A stretch of 64,000 nt of DNA from HLUCCA09 sp965277275 (GTDB lineage Bacteria > Pseudomonadota > Alphaproteobacteria > Rhodobacterales > Rhodobacteraceae): positions 2,914,001-2,978,000 of the forward strand of contig CBDICG010000002.1 in the NCBI GenBank assembly GCA_965277275.1, in the 5' to 3' direction. The notes under the pieces were generated by a model. The model was given only the letters and a program-made list of their open reading frames with translations. It made no database searches and had not been told where the DNA came from. Positions 7,784 to 16,824 of the stretch are shown here, piece by piece (position 1 is the stretch's first letter; each line of letters begins with the position of its first letter). The position numbers and the translations under genes were made by a program.

Positions 7784-9051
7784 TGGAGAGCAACGGCCTC
7801 CGCTTCGCCACGCACGGCTGCCGGCTCAACGCGTATGAGACCGAGGCGATCAAGGAGCTGAGCCAGCAGGCCGGGCTCGAAAACACGGTCGTCGTCAATA
7901 CCTGTGCGGTGACGGGTGAGGCCGTGCGCAAGGCACGGCAGGAGATCCGGCGCATGCGGCGGGAACATCCCGATGCCCGCATTGTCGTCACCGGTTGTGC
8001 GGCCCAGACCGAGCCCGAGACGTTCGCGAACATGGCGGAGGTCGACCACGTGATCGGCAACGCCGAGAAGATGCAGCCCGAGACCTGGCAGGGCTTCGCG
8101 CAGGGTCTTGTGCCGGAGACAGAGCGTGTCCGTGTCGATGACATCTTGTCCGTTCGTGAAACGGCGGGGCACCTGATCGACGGATTCGGCACGCGCAGCC
8201 GGGCCTACGTGCAGGTCCAGAACGGATGCGATCATCGTTGCACCTTCTGCATCATCCCCTTCGGACGGGGCAACTCGCGTTCTGTCCCTGCCGGTGTGGT
8301 GGTCGAGCAGATCGCGCGCCTGGTGGAGCGCGGCTATGAAGAGGTGGTGCTGACGGGCGTGGACATGACGTCCTGGGGCGCGGATCTTCCCGCCGAGCCG
8401 CGTCTCGGTGATCTGGTGCGGCGGATCCTGCGGCTCGTGCCCGACTTGAAGCGGCTCCGCCTGAGCTCGATCGATTCCATCGAGGCGGATCCGGCACTGT
8501 TCGACGCGTTCGCCGAGGAGGAGCGGCTGATGCCGCACCTGCACCTGAGCTTGCAGGCGGGTGACGACATGATCCTCAAGCGGATGAAGCGCCGCCACCT
8601 GCGGGACGATGCCATCGCGTTTTGCGCCCAGATGCGCCGTCTGCGCCCGGATGTGACCTTTGGCGCGGACATCATTGCAGGCTTTCCGACCGAGACCGAG
8701 CCGATGTTCGAGAACTCGTTGCGGCTTGTGGAGACCTGCGCCCTGACGTGGCTGCACGTGTTTCCGTTTTCGCCCCGGCAGGGCACGCCGGCGGCGCGGA
8801 TGCCGCAAGTCTCGGGAACGGTGATCAAGGAACGTGCGGCACGGCTGCGCCTGCTCGGGGTCGAGCGGGTGCGTCAACATCTCGAACAGCAGATCGGCCG
8901 GACGCATGACGTTCTGATGGAAGCGCCTCGCATGGGGCGCACCGAGCACTTCGCGGAGGTCGCTTTCGACCGTGACCAACCCGTCGGGCGCACCTTGCGC
9001 GCCCGCGCTGTCGCGCATGATGGCACACGCCTTCTGGCGCATGCAGCATAA
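7783..9051 (+). CDS. mtaB: tRNA threonylcarbamoyladenosine methylthiotransferase MtaB
   Basis: This radical-SAM enzyme adds a methylthio group to t6A37 of tRNAs. The 422-residue protein has an N-terminal UPF0004 domain whose cysteines bind one iron-sulfur cluster (ATHGCRLN, VVNTCAVT, VVTGCAAQ). The radical-SAM motif CDHRCTFC follows, and the C-terminus may include a divergent TRAM region. The RGNSRSVP segment is typical of MtaB. The ATG at 7783 overlaps the dapF stop (TGATG), so the two genes are translationally coupled. The MtaB rather than MiaB assignment rests on this region and the compact length. Confidence 0.9.
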   Translation: MESNGLRFATHGCRLNAYETEAIKELSQQAGLENTVVVNTCAVTGEAVRKARQEIRRMRREHPDARIVVTGCAAQTEPETFANMAEVDHVIGNAEKMQPETWQGFAQGLVPETERVRVDDILSVRETAGHLIDGFGTRSRAYVQVQNGCDHRCTFCIIPFGRGNSRSVPAGVVVEQIARLVERGYEEVVLTGVDMTSWGADLPAEPRLGDLVRRILRLVPDLKRLRLSSIDSIEADPALFDAFAEEERLMPHLHLSLQAGDDMILKRMKRRHLRDDAIAFCAQMRRLRPDVTFGADIIAGFPTETEPMFENSLRLVETCALTWLHVFPFSPRQGTPAARMPQVSGTVIKERAARLRLLGVERVRQHLEQQIGRTHDVLMEAPRMGRTEHFAEVAFDRDQPVGRTLRARAVAHDGTRLLAHAA

Positions 9052-9072
9052 TGGTTGGAAAGGCCTATCCGG

Positions 9073-9699
9073 ATGCATCCCAACCCCATCTTTCGCGCAG
9101 AGCCACGTGAGCGGCACCTTGCATTTGTGCGGGAGCGAGCTTTCGGGCAGCTGACCGTTTCTGGCCCTGACGGGCCGCTTGCGGCGCATGTTCCCATTCT
9201 GCTCGATGCCGAAGGGACGAGTGCGGAGCTCCACCTGATGCGCTCCAACCCCGTGGCGCGGATGCTCTCGGCGCCGCAAGCGGCGCTCCTCAGCATCACC
9301 GGGCCGGATGGCTATATCTCTCCGGATTGGTACGACACGCCGGATCAGGTGCCGACCTGGAACTACGTGGCGGTTCACTTGCGCGGGACGCTTGAGCGCA
9401 TGGACACTGAAGGCCTGCGCGACGTGCTCGACAGATTGTCCGAGGCCATGGAGACGCGTCTTCCCAAGATCCCATGGCACAGCGGCAAGATGAGCGCGGG
9501 TGTGATGGAACGGATGATGCGCTCGCTCGTCCCGTGCCGTCTGAAGATCAGCGATATCGACGGCACTTGGAAGCTTTCGCAGAACAAGAGCGCTTCGGCC
9601 CGGGCGGGCGCTGTTGCCGGTGTGACGTCGGCTGTCGCCCCGGGGCAGGAGCATGCTGCCCTCGCCGAATGGATGCGGGCCGTCGACGCGGATGCTTGA
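9073..9699 (+). CDS. FMN-binding negative regulator, PaiB-like
   Basis: The 208-residue protein matches the PaiB/FMN-binding split-barrel family. The start HPNPIF corresponds to the family's opening, VPTWNYVAVHLRG is a conserved core, and the stretch MERMMRSLVPCRLKISDIDG followed by KLSQNKS is the C-terminal signature. The ATG at 9073 begins at the family's normal N-terminus and has AAAGG upstream; a TTG at 9055 would add six residues. It lies 21 bases after mtaB and could share its transcript. The regulator label is historic; the molecular role of most members is not known. Confidence 0.88.
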   Translation: MHPNPIFRAEPRERHLAFVRERAFGQLTVSGPDGPLAAHVPILLDAEGTSAELHLMRSNPVARMLSAPQAALLSITGPDGYISPDWYDTPDQVPTWNYVAVHLRGTLERMDTEGLRDVLDRLSEAMETRLPKIPWHSGKMSAGVMERMMRSLVPCRLKISDIDGTWKLSQNKSASARAGAVAGVTSAVAPGQEHAALAEWMRAVDADA

Positions 9700-9751
9700 T
9701 CCCTTTGGGACGGCACACTAGTCCTGTGGCGGGGCGCAGAGGATAGTTCGG

Positions 9752-9820
9752 ATGAAGTTTCTTCTCTACTTGATCGGCCTGAAGGTGGTGCTGCTGGTGG
9801 TCACGGGATTTATGCAATGA
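9752..9820 (+). CDS. 22-residue hydrophobic micro-ORF coupled to GST
   Basis: The frame encodes 22 residues, MKFLLYLIGLKVVLLVVTG then FMQ, a nearly pure transmembrane segment with two lysines. AGAGGA lies about nine bases before the ATG, a good ribosome site. The TGA stop overlaps the ATG of the glutathione S-transferase gene as ATGA. These features support a translated small membrane peptide or a leader that couples translation. No homology can be judged by eye. Confidence 0.5.
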   Translation: MKFLLYLIGLKVVLLVVTGFMQ

Positions 9821-10428
9821 GCGGGATGACACTCTACGGTAACGGCATTTCGCCCTTCGTGCGGAAGGTGCGTGTCGTTCTGATCGAAACCGGCCAGATG
9901 GACGACATCGACATGGTCGAAATGATGGGCAATGCCGTCGATCCCTCGGCATCGCTCAGCAATCCGAACCCGCTGGGGAAGATCCCCGCCCTGGCTCGGA
10001 CAGACGGGCCGACGCTGTTCGACAGCCGGGTGATTTGCCGGTTCCTCAATGCCCGCGCGGGGGCGTCGCTCTATCCCGAGAGCCGGATCTGGGACGTCCT
10101 GACGCTCGAGGCGCTTGCCGACGGCATTCTCGAGGCGGCGGTTTCCATGGTCTACGAAAAGCGCTTCCGCGACGAAACGCTGGTGAGCGACGCCTGGCTC
10201 GAGGGCCAGTGGGCCAAGGTGCAGCGAGCGCTCGAGACACTGGAGAGCCGCTGGATGAGCCAGCTTTCCGGCCCCGTCGACATGGGTCAGATCGCCGTGG
10301 GATGCGCGCTCGGATATCTCGACCTACGCCACCCGGACAGGGCTTGGCGGACCGGGCGCGACACGCTGGTGGATTGGGACAAACGCTTCGCCGTACGGCC
10401 CGCGATGGAGGCGACCAAACCAGCCTGA
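9817..10428 (+). CDS. Glutathione S-transferase family protein
   Basis: The 203-residue product has the thioredoxin-fold N-terminal GST domain (TLYGNGISPFVRKVRVVL, residues about 5-22), then the NPLGKIPAL proline turn and the DSRVICRFL glutathione-contact segment. An all-helical C-terminal domain follows, ending near WDKRFAVRPA. The serine in SPFVRKV sits where beta- or theta-like GSTs place the catalytic residue. The ATG overlaps the stop of the upstream micro-ORF. Substrate unknown; detoxification or redox roles are typical of the family. Confidence 0.9.
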   Translation: MSGMTLYGNGISPFVRKVRVVLIETGQMDDIDMVEMMGNAVDPSASLSNPNPLGKIPALARTDGPTLFDSRVICRFLNARAGASLYPESRIWDVLTLEALADGILEAAVSMVYEKRFRDETLVSDAWLEGQWAKVQRALETLESRWMSQLSGPVDMGQIAVGCALGYLDLRHPDRAWRTGRDTLVDWDKRFAVRPAMEATKPA

Positions 10429-10706
10429 CACGGTCACGGCCTCACCGTGTTGACGGTCTGTTTCCCTTGGCTCTACGGGCAAAAGCGCACACCAACCTGC
10501 TGTTAGCGCAAAAAAGTCTCCAACGCGCGACATTCCGCCACACCTGTGCGGGTTTGGCGGCTGGACGACACGGGGTGACCCCTCTAAGTAGCAGCCTGTT
10601 AATGCGCCGGAGCCATACCGGCGACGGCTCGCGTGGACGCGTGCAAGAATGAAGATCAAGAACTCAGCGACGCCTTCGGGCGGAATGCCAAGCAAAGGAG
10701 AGCCAC

Positions 10707-11270
10707 GTGTCTCAGGTTGAAGACCACGAAGGTACACGCCGCGACTTTCTCTACTACGCGACTGCCGGAGCGGGTGCAGTTACGGCGGGGGCCGCCGTGT
10801 GGCCTCTGGTCGCTCAGATGAACCCGACCGCCGATGTGCAGGCGCTCAGCTCGATCCGGGTTGATGTGAGCACTGTCGAAGTGGGCCAGCAGCTGACAGT
10901 TCAGTGGCTTGGCAAGCCGATCTTCATCCGCCGCCGCACGGCGGAAGAGATCGAGGAAGGGCGCGCTGTCCCGCTCTCCGATCTTCCCGACAGCTCGGCG
11001 CGAAACGACAATCTCGGCGGCGACGCTGACGCCTCTGACGAGAACCGCACGCTCGACGAAGCTGGCGAGTGGCTGGTTCAGTTCGGTGTGTGCACGCACT
11101 TCGGCTGCGTGCCCATCGGGGACGGCGCGGGCGACTACAACGGCTGGTTCTGCCCTTGCCACGGCTCACACTATGACACGGCCGGCCGCATCCGTCGCGG
11201 CCCGGCGCCCGAGAACCTGCCCGTTCCGCTGGCAGAGTTCGTCGACGAAACAACCATTGTACTCGGTTAA
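10707..11270 (+). CDS. petA: Ubiquinol-cytochrome c reductase Rieske iron-sulfur subunit
   Basis: This is the Rieske protein of the cytochrome bc1 complex, which takes electrons from ubiquinol at the Qo site. The 187 residues begin with a twin-arginine-type anchor (TRRDFLYYATAGAGAVTAG), so the protein is membrane-tethered and folded before export. The 2Fe-2S cluster ligands are in CTHFGC and CPCHGSHYD, each giving one Cys and one His, with the paired disulfide cysteines present. The start is a GTG at 10707 with AAGGAG seven bases upstream. It is the first gene of the petABC operon, 18 bases before petB. Confidence 0.97.
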   Translation: MSQVEDHEGTRRDFLYYATAGAGAVTAGAAVWPLVAQMNPTADVQALSSIRVDVSTVEVGQQLTVQWLGKPIFIRRRTAEEIEEGRAVPLSDLPDSSARNDNLGGDADASDENRTLDEAGEWLVQFGVCTHFGCVPIGDGAGDYNGWFCPCHGSHYDTAGRIRRGPAPENLPVPLAEFVDETTIVLG

Positions 11271-11288
11271 GCGAGGGAGACGCTCTTA

Positions 11289-12641
11289 ATGTCCGGAATT
11301 CCCCACGACCATTACGAACCGACGTCGAACGGCGAGAAGTGGCTGCACCGCCGCCTCCCCGTGATCGGCCTGCTCTACGACACGATCATGATCCCCACCC
11401 CCAGGAACCTCAATTGGATGTGGATCTGGGGCATCGTGCTCATGTTCTGCCTGGTGCTACAGATCATCACCGGCATCGTGCTGGTGATGCACTACACGCC
11501 CCACGCCGACATGGCCTTCGCGTCCGTCGAGCACATCATGCGCAACGTGAACGGCGGCCACATGATCCGCTACCTGCACATGAACGGTGCATCGCTCTTC
11601 TTCGTTGCTGTCTACGCGCACATCTTCCGGGGCCTCTACTATGGCTCCTACAAGTCGCCGCGCGAGATCACATGGATCATCGGTATCCTGATCTACCTCG
11701 CCATGATGGCCACGGCGTTCATGGGGTACGTTCTGCCCTGGGGCCAGATGTCCTTCTGGGGCGCCACGGTGATCACCGGCCTATTCGGCGCCATCCCGTT
11801 TGTCGGCGATGCACTGCTGGTGTGGCTGCAGGGTGGCCCGGCTGTCGACAACGCGACGCTGCAGCGCTTCTTCTCGCTGCACTATCTGCTGCCCTTCGTC
11901 ATCGCGGGTCTGACCATCGTCCACGTCTGGGCCTTCCACACCACTGGAAACAACAACCCCACGGGTGTTGAAGTGCGCCGCACGTCGAAGGACGAAGCCG
12001 AGCGCGACACGCTGCCGTTCTGGCCCTACTTCGTCATGAAGGACCTGTTCGCACTGTCGCTGATCATGGTGATCTTCTTCGCAATCGTCGGGTTCATGCC
12101 GAACTACCTCGGCCACCCGGACAACTATATCGAGGCCAACGCTCTGGCGACGCCCGCACACATCGTGCCGGAATGGTATTTCCTGCCGTTCTACGCGATC
12201 CTGCGTGCCTTCGACAGCGAGGTCTGGCTGGTCATCGTGGTGGACTGGGTCACCTTCGGCATCGTTGACGCCAAGTTCTTCGGCGTGCTCGCGATGTTCG
12301 GTGCGATCGTGGTGATGGCGCTGGCACCGTGGCTCGACACGTCGTCGGTCCGCTCCGGCCGCTACCGCCCGATGTTCAAGTGGTGGTTCGCCGTCTTCGT
12401 CGTGAACTTCTTCGTCCTGATGTGGGCGGGCGCGATGCCGGCGGAAGGGATCTACCCCTACATCGCTCTGATCGGCTCGACCTACTGGTTCGCCTACTTC
12501 CTGGTGATCCTGCCGCTTCTGGGCGTTATCGAAAAGCCGCTGGCCCAGCCGTCGACCATCGAAGAGGACTTCAACGCCAAGATGCTGGCGGCGAAGGAGA
12601 AGGCTTCGGGTGGCGCCACTGCAGCCACGCCGGCCGAATGA
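11289..12641 (+). CDS. petB: Cytochrome b of the bc1 complex
   Basis: The 450-residue membrane subunit carries both b-type haems and the two quinone sites. Eight membrane segments can be followed. The haem-ligand histidines lie in HMNGASLFFVAVYAHIFRG and in HYLLPFVIAGLTIVHVWAFH. The Qo-site motif PEWY occurs in HIVPEWYFLPFYAILR. Length and the extended C-terminus fit the alphaproteobacterial fbcB type. The GAGGGAG upstream of the ATG at 11289 is a good ribosome site. It sits between petA and petC. Confidence 0.97.
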   Translation: MSGIPHDHYEPTSNGEKWLHRRLPVIGLLYDTIMIPTPRNLNWMWIWGIVLMFCLVLQIITGIVLVMHYTPHADMAFASVEHIMRNVNGGHMIRYLHMNGASLFFVAVYAHIFRGLYYGSYKSPREITWIIGILIYLAMMATAFMGYVLPWGQMSFWGATVITGLFGAIPFVGDALLVWLQGGPAVDNATLQRFFSLHYLLPFVIAGLTIVHVWAFHTTGNNNPTGVEVRRTSKDEAERDTLPFWPYFVMKDLFALSLIMVIFFAIVGFMPNYLGHPDNYIEANALATPAHIVPEWYFLPFYAILRAFDSEVWLVIVVDWVTFGIVDAKFFGVLAMFGAIVVMALAPWLDTSSVRSGRYRPMFKWWFAVFVVNFFVLMWAGAMPAEGIYPYIALIGSTYWFAYFLVILPLLGVIEKPLAQPSTIEEDFNAKMLAAKEKASGGATAATPAE

Positions 12642-12660
12642 GCGGGAAGGATTGAAGACA

Positions 12661-13470
12661 ATGCTCAAGAAACTCGCTCTCTCCACGTTTGTAGCTCTCG
12701 GCCTGTCGGCCGGGGGCGCCCTCGCCGCAGGCGGCGCTGGCCACGTGGAGGATTACTCGTTCTCGTTCGAAGGGCCCTTCGGCACTTTCGACCAGATGCA
12801 GCTGCAACGCGGTCTGCAGGTCTACACCGAGATCTGCTCGGCATGTCACGGCATGAAATTCGTCCCGATCCGTACGTTGGGTGATGCGGGCGGTCCGGAA
12901 CTGCCTGAAGACCAGGTGCGTGCTTACGCCGACCTGATCGAGGTCTGGGACCCAACGCTGGATGATGGTTTCGGCGATTTCCGCCCTGCGACACCGGTGG
13001 ACCACTTCCCCGGATCGAGCATGTCGAATGCGCCGGATCTCAGCCTCATGGCCAAGGCACGTGCAGGTTTCCACGGCCCTTATGGCACGGGCATCAACCA
13101 GCTCTTCCGGGGCATGGGGGGGGCCGAATACATCGCGTCTCTGCTCACCGGCTACACCGGTAGTGACAAGGAAGAAGCCGGCGCGATCCTTTACGAGAAC
13201 ACCGCATACGGCGGCTATCTCGCGATGGCGCAGCCACTCTGGGGTGACGATGTCTTCTACGAAGACGGCACGGTTGCCACGATCGAGCAGCAGGCCAAGG
13301 ATGTTGCGGCGTTCCTGATGTGGGCGGCTGAGCCAAAGATGATGGCGCGCCAGCAGACGGGCTTTGTTGCGGTCGTGTTCCTCTCTGTTCTTACCGTCTT
13401 GCTCTACCTCACGAACAAGCGGCTTTGGGCGCCGATCAAGGCGCGCGCAAAGAGCACACCGGCTGAGTAA
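12661..13470 (+). CDS. petC: Cytochrome c1 of the bc1 complex
   Basis: The 269-residue protein has a cleavable signal (KKLALSTFVALGLSAGGALA), a haem c attachment site CSACH, and a C-terminal membrane anchor (FVAVVFLSVLTVLLYLT). It passes electrons from the Rieske centre to soluble or membrane cytochrome c in the periplasm. The ATG at 12661 has AAGGA upstream and lies 19 bases after petB. A strong intrinsic terminator follows, closing the petABC operon. Confidence 0.97.
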   Translation: MLKKLALSTFVALGLSAGGALAAGGAGHVEDYSFSFEGPFGTFDQMQLQRGLQVYTEICSACHGMKFVPIRTLGDAGGPELPEDQVRAYADLIEVWDPTLDDGFGDFRPATPVDHFPGSSMSNAPDLSLMAKARAGFHGPYGTGINQLFRGMGGAEYIASLLTGYTGSDKEEAGAILYENTAYGGYLAMAQPLWGDDVFYEDGTVATIEQQAKDVAAFLMWAAEPKMMARQQTGFVAVVFLSVLTVLLYLTNKRLWAPIKARAKSTPAE

Positions 13471-13492
13471 GATCGCCCAGAAGTTCAGGAAA

Positions 13493-13518
13493 GGGGCGCC
13501 CCACGGGGCGCCCTTTTT
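13493..13518 (+). terminator. Intrinsic terminator of the petABC operon
   Basis: GGGCGCCC at 13494-13501 pairs with an identical self-complementary GGGCGCCC at 13506-13513 across a 4-base loop, followed by TTTTT. It lies 24 bases past the petC stop. Confidence 0.9.
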
Positions 13519-13583
13519 CATCGTCGGCAGCGGCTTGAGGTCCGGGCGACGGCACGCTAGGCCCCGACGAAAGGAGAGCGACG

Positions 13584-14684
13584 ATGTCCTTCAACACCTT
13601 TGGTCACATGTTTCGGGTCACCACCTGGGGTGAAAGCCACGGGCCCGCCCTGGGCGCAACCGTCGATGGCTGCCCCCCGGGAGTGCCGATCACGGTGGAG
13701 GCGCTTCAGGTCTGGCTCGACAAGCGCAAGCCGGGGCAGAGCAAGTACACTACGCAACGGCGGGAGCCGGACGCGGTCGAGATCCTGTCAGGTGTCTTCG
13801 AGGGCCAGAGCACCGGCACGCCGATCCAGCTGATGATCCGCAACGCCGATCAACGCTCCAAGGACTATGGCGATATCGCCGAGAAGTTCCGGCCGGGACA
13901 TGCCGATATAACCTATTGGCAGAAGTATGGGATCCGCGATTTCCGGGGTGGGGGGCGGTCCTCCGCCCGCGAAACAGCGGCACGGGTGGCGGCGGGCGGT
14001 GTGGCACGTGCAGCCCTGGCAGCGCTCGTGCCGGGTCTGCGGATCACGGGCTACATGGTGCAGATGGGGGAAATGCAGCTTGATCGTACGGGCATGGACC
14101 TGGGCGCGATCAACGAAAACCCGTTCTTTCTCCCCGATGCAGAGGCGGCCCCTGCCTGGGGCGACTACCTCGACGGTCTTCGCAAGTCCGGCAACTCGGT
14201 CGGCGCCGTGATCGAGGTGACGGCAAGTGGTGTCCCTGCCGGCCTGGGAGCTCCGATCTATGCCAAGCTCGATGCCGATCTCGCCGCGGCGATGATGTCG
14301 ATCAACGCGGTGAAGGGTGTCGAGATCGGTGAAGGGATGGAGGCCGCGGGCCTGACGGGAGACGCGAACGCGGACGAAATCGAGATGGTGCCGGAGGGGC
14401 CGATCTATGGCTCAAATCACGCTGGCGGTATTCTGGGCGGCATCTCGACGGGTCAGGACATCGTCCTGCGGTTCTCCGTCAAGCCCACCTCGTCGATCCT
14501 GACGCCACGCCGCACGATCATGAAGGATGGGACGGAGACAGAGATCGTGACAAAGGGTCGTCACGATCCCTGCGTCGGTATTCGCGCGGTACCTGTCGGC
14601 GAGGCGATGATGGCATGTATTCTGCTCGACCACCTGCTCCTCGACAGGGCGCAAACCGGCGGCGCAAGGGGGCGCATTGGCTAA
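13584..14684 (+). CDS. aroC: Chorismate synthase
   Basis: AroC makes chorismate from 5-enolpyruvylshikimate 3-phosphate with reduced FMN as cofactor, the last common step of aromatic synthesis. The 366-residue protein shows the family signatures TTWGESHGPALG near the start, GGGRSSARETAARVAAG in the middle, and GISTGQDIVLR with KPTSSI late. Length is normal. The ATG at 13584 has AAAGGAG nine bases upstream. The gene is separated from petABC by a terminator and appears to be monocistronic. Confidence 0.96.
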   Translation: MSFNTFGHMFRVTTWGESHGPALGATVDGCPPGVPITVEALQVWLDKRKPGQSKYTTQRREPDAVEILSGVFEGQSTGTPIQLMIRNADQRSKDYGDIAEKFRPGHADITYWQKYGIRDFRGGGRSSARETAARVAAGGVARAALAALVPGLRITGYMVQMGEMQLDRTGMDLGAINENPFFLPDAEAAPAWGDYLDGLRKSGNSVGAVIEVTASGVPAGLGAPIYAKLDADLAAAMMSINAVKGVEIGEGMEAAGLTGDANADEIEMVPEGPIYGSNHAGGILGGISTGQDIVLRFSVKPTSSILTPRRTIMKDGTETEIVTKGRHDPCVGIRAVPVGEAMMACILLDHLLLDRAQTGGARGRIG

Positions 14685-14746
14685 CAGATGCGCCGCCGAA
14701 TTTTCGTACGAAAATTCGCTCCCTGCACCTACCGACGTACCAGAGC

Positions 14747-15154
14747 CTAGCTCGTGGCTGCAGAGAGAGCCGTATCCATGAGCCCCTTGATCGCGTCACG
14801 GCGCGTGTCGGCAACGATCCGTCCGAGTTCTTCGCCTCCCTTGAGCACGACCAGTGTGGAGCGCCGCGGGATCGCGAGGTCTGCGACGAGCATCCCGGAC
14901 TTCCAGGTGTCCCAGTCGACCTTGATGAACGTGATCGCAGAGTCGTAGGCCGGGTTTTCCGCCTTCAGTGCTTCAATAGCGCGACCTTGCGCGCGGCAGG
15001 TGCCGCACCACGTCGCGGAGAAGTCGACGAATACGGTTTCCCCGGCCGCCAGCCGTTCTTCGACGAGCCCGTCGGTGTAGTCCACCATCGTGGCATGGGC
15101 GGGCAGGGCAAGCAGCGCGGCTGAGCCGGCGACAAGAAAGGTACGGCGATCCAT
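14747..15154 (-). CDS. Periplasmic thioredoxin-fold protein
   Basis: The 135-residue protein has a signal peptide with paired arginines (DRRTFLVAGSAALLALPAHA) and a thioredoxin fold with the redox motif WCGTC in VFVDFSATWCGTCRAQ. The cis-proline region appears around IPRRSTLVVL. It resembles the C-terminal domain of DsbD and periplasmic thiol reductants. The ATG at 15154 has CAGGAG upstream and lies 16 bases after the CcdA gene on the same strand. Together they look like a split DsbD: CcdA carries electrons across the membrane to this thioredoxin. Confidence 0.9.
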   Translation of the reverse strand: MDRRTFLVAGSAALLALPAHATMVDYTDGLVEERLAAGETVFVDFSATWCGTCRAQGRAIEALKAENPAYDSAITFIKVDWDTWKSGMLVADLAIPRRSTLVVLKGGEELGRIVADTRRDAIKGLMDTALSAATS

Positions 15155-15170
15155 TAGGTTCTCCTGAAGG

Positions 15171-15884
15171 TCAAAGGGACACCGAAAGATCCTGGAACCA
15201 GACCGGCAAGTGGTCGAGGGCCCAAGCTTCGACGATGTGATGCATGTTGAACAATAGGGCAACACCCACGGCGGCAAAGACGGCCCCCATGATCGGGCGC
15301 CCCTTAGTTGCAATGGCGTGCAGCCAGTCTCGGCGGCGCGCAAGGGCGCTGCGGGCGCCGTAGGCCAGAAGGACCACGACCGAAGCGACCCCCAAGGCGA
15401 AGGTGAGCATGATCGCGCCAGCCCGCAGGAGTGACTCGCCCTGACTGGCGAGTGAGATGGCAGCGCCGAGTGTCGGTCCGACGCAGGGGCTCCACACGGC
15501 GCCGAGCAGCGCCCCACCGACGAATTGTCCGCCAAGGCCGGATCGATCGACGTCGTCCAGCCGGGCGTCGGCGCCCCCAGCGAAGCCCGAGGTCGCGGTG
15601 GCAAAGCTCTCCGAAAAGCGAGGGATCATCAGGACGAAACCAAAAAGGATCATCATCACAGCGGCGGCATCGCCGACCAAATCCTCGGTCAACCCGACCG
15701 ACCGGCTTAGAGTTGCGACGCCAAGGCCAAGCACGACGAACGACGTACAAAGGCCACCCGCCAGCGCGAGCGGGCCCAACCGTGAGCCTTGTGCCGCCGA
15801 GGCCAGCACAATGGGGAGAACGGGCAGGATGCACGGGTTGATCAACGTCAATAGACCCGCGCCATAGGCAAGGATGAGTTCCAT
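15171..15884 (-). CDS. ccdA: CcdA/DsbD-like thiol:disulfide membrane transporter
   Basis: This 237-residue protein has six predicted membrane segments and the two paired active cysteines expected for the DsbD transmembrane domain, in LINPCILPVLPI and WSPCVGPTLGA. It moves reducing equivalents from cytoplasmic thioredoxin to the periplasm, usually for cytochrome c maturation or disulfide repair. The neighbour downstream is a periplasmic thioredoxin, the expected partner. A longer-than-usual loop rich in Ser/Gly/Asp lies between helices three and four. The gene is 31 bases downstream of an EamA exporter on the same strand. Confidence 0.9.
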   Translation of the reverse strand: MELILAYGAGLLTLINPCILPVLPIVLASAAQGSRLGPLALAGGLCTSFVVLGLGVATLSRSVGLTEDLVGDAAAVMMILFGFVLMIPRFSESFATATSGFAGGADARLDDVDRSGLGGQFVGGALLGAVWSPCVGPTLGAAISLASQGESLLRAGAIMLTFALGVASVVVLLAYGARSALARRRDWLHAIATKGRPIMGAVFAAVGVALLFNMHHIVEAWALDHLPVWFQDLSVSL

Positions 15885-15915
15885 GTGCGCTATATGGCGC
15901 GTTGGCCGGCGCCTG

Positions 15916-16821
15916 TCACTTCACCTCTCTCCGCGTTTCGCTCACGGCCGCGTCATCGGGCGTGTGACGCGCGGTCTGAACGGCCAGAATGCCTACGGTG
16001 ATGATCGCAACTCCGACGACATCGATCCACCCCATCGCTTCACCGAGGATCAGGGCCGCGAAGGCGACGCCCAGAAACGGGTTGAGGAAGTGGAAGGTGG
16101 CTGCGCGCGTGGCGCCGATCCGGCGCACGAGAACGAACCAGACAAGCGTCGCCGCCAAACCGGGGACCAGCGTCGTGTAAAGGAAAGCGAGGCCGAGGGT
16201 CCACGAGGGCGTGAAGGTCCAGGTTTCGAACAGGAACGCGGGCACGAACAGGACAACCGAGCCCACGAGCATCTGAAGCCCCACGATCATCAAGAGATTA
16301 CCGCCAGACGATGCCCCGCGGACCGCGAGCGTCGCGAAGGTGAGGGCCAGAACCCCCACGATGCATAGGGCAACCGAGCCAGGATCGGCCCCGCCCTGAA
16401 GCCGGCTGCCCATGATCAGCGCAACCCCTGCAAACCCAGCGGCTAGCCCCGCGATCCCGACAAGCGGCAAACGCTCCCCGAATGCGAGCCACGCGGTCAG
16501 CGCAACGAGGAGCGGCATGGTCGAAGCGATGATCGCGGCGAATGAGGCCTCGATGGTCTGCATGGCGATGAAGTTGAGGCCGAGGTAGAGCGCATTCTGG
16601 CAGATACCAAAAAGCAACGTCGCTGCGGCCTGGCTACGGGTCAGGCGCCACGACTGGCCCAGGGCCGCGGCAATCGCTACGGCGAGGATCCCCGACAGGA
16701 AGAACCGCAGGGACAGTGCCGCGAGCGGTGGAGCATCCGCCACGATGAGACGCGCCGACGAGAAGGCGGAGGACCACATGGCCGCGAAGGCCAGCCCCAT
16801 CAGGAAGGCGCGCAGGTCCAC
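15916..16821 (-). CDS. EamA/DMT family permease
   Basis: The 301-residue protein has ten membrane segments arranged as two EamA repeats, the drug/metabolite transporter (RhaT-type) fold of the inner membrane. Typical elements are FAAMWSSAFSSARL in helix one, the end-of-repeat FGERLPLVGIAG, and the second repeat's LGEAMGWIDVVGVAII. The start is a GTG at 16821, three bases after the stop of the upstream VOC gene, so the two are likely coupled. Substrate is not predictable; family members export amino acids, metabolites or drugs. Confidence 0.9.
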   Translation of the reverse strand: MDLRAFLMGLAFAAMWSSAFSSARLIVADAPPLAALSLRFFLSGILAVAIAAALGQSWRLTRSQAAATLLFGICQNALYLGLNFIAMQTIEASFAAIIASTMPLLVALTAWLAFGERLPLVGIAGLAAGFAGVALIMGSRLQGGADPGSVALCIVGVLALTFATLAVRGASSGGNLLMIVGLQMLVGSVVLFVPAFLFETWTFTPSWTLGLAFLYTTLVPGLAATLVWFVLVRRIGATRAATFHFLNPFLGVAFAALILGEAMGWIDVVGVAIITVGILAVQTARHTPDDAAVSETRREVK

Positions 16822-16824
16822 GTG

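Noticed and set aside
7135..9654. Long minus-strand open frame opposite dapF, mtaB and the PaiB-like gene
   Set aside because: All three plus-strand genes have catalytic or family motifs; the reverse product is low complexity.
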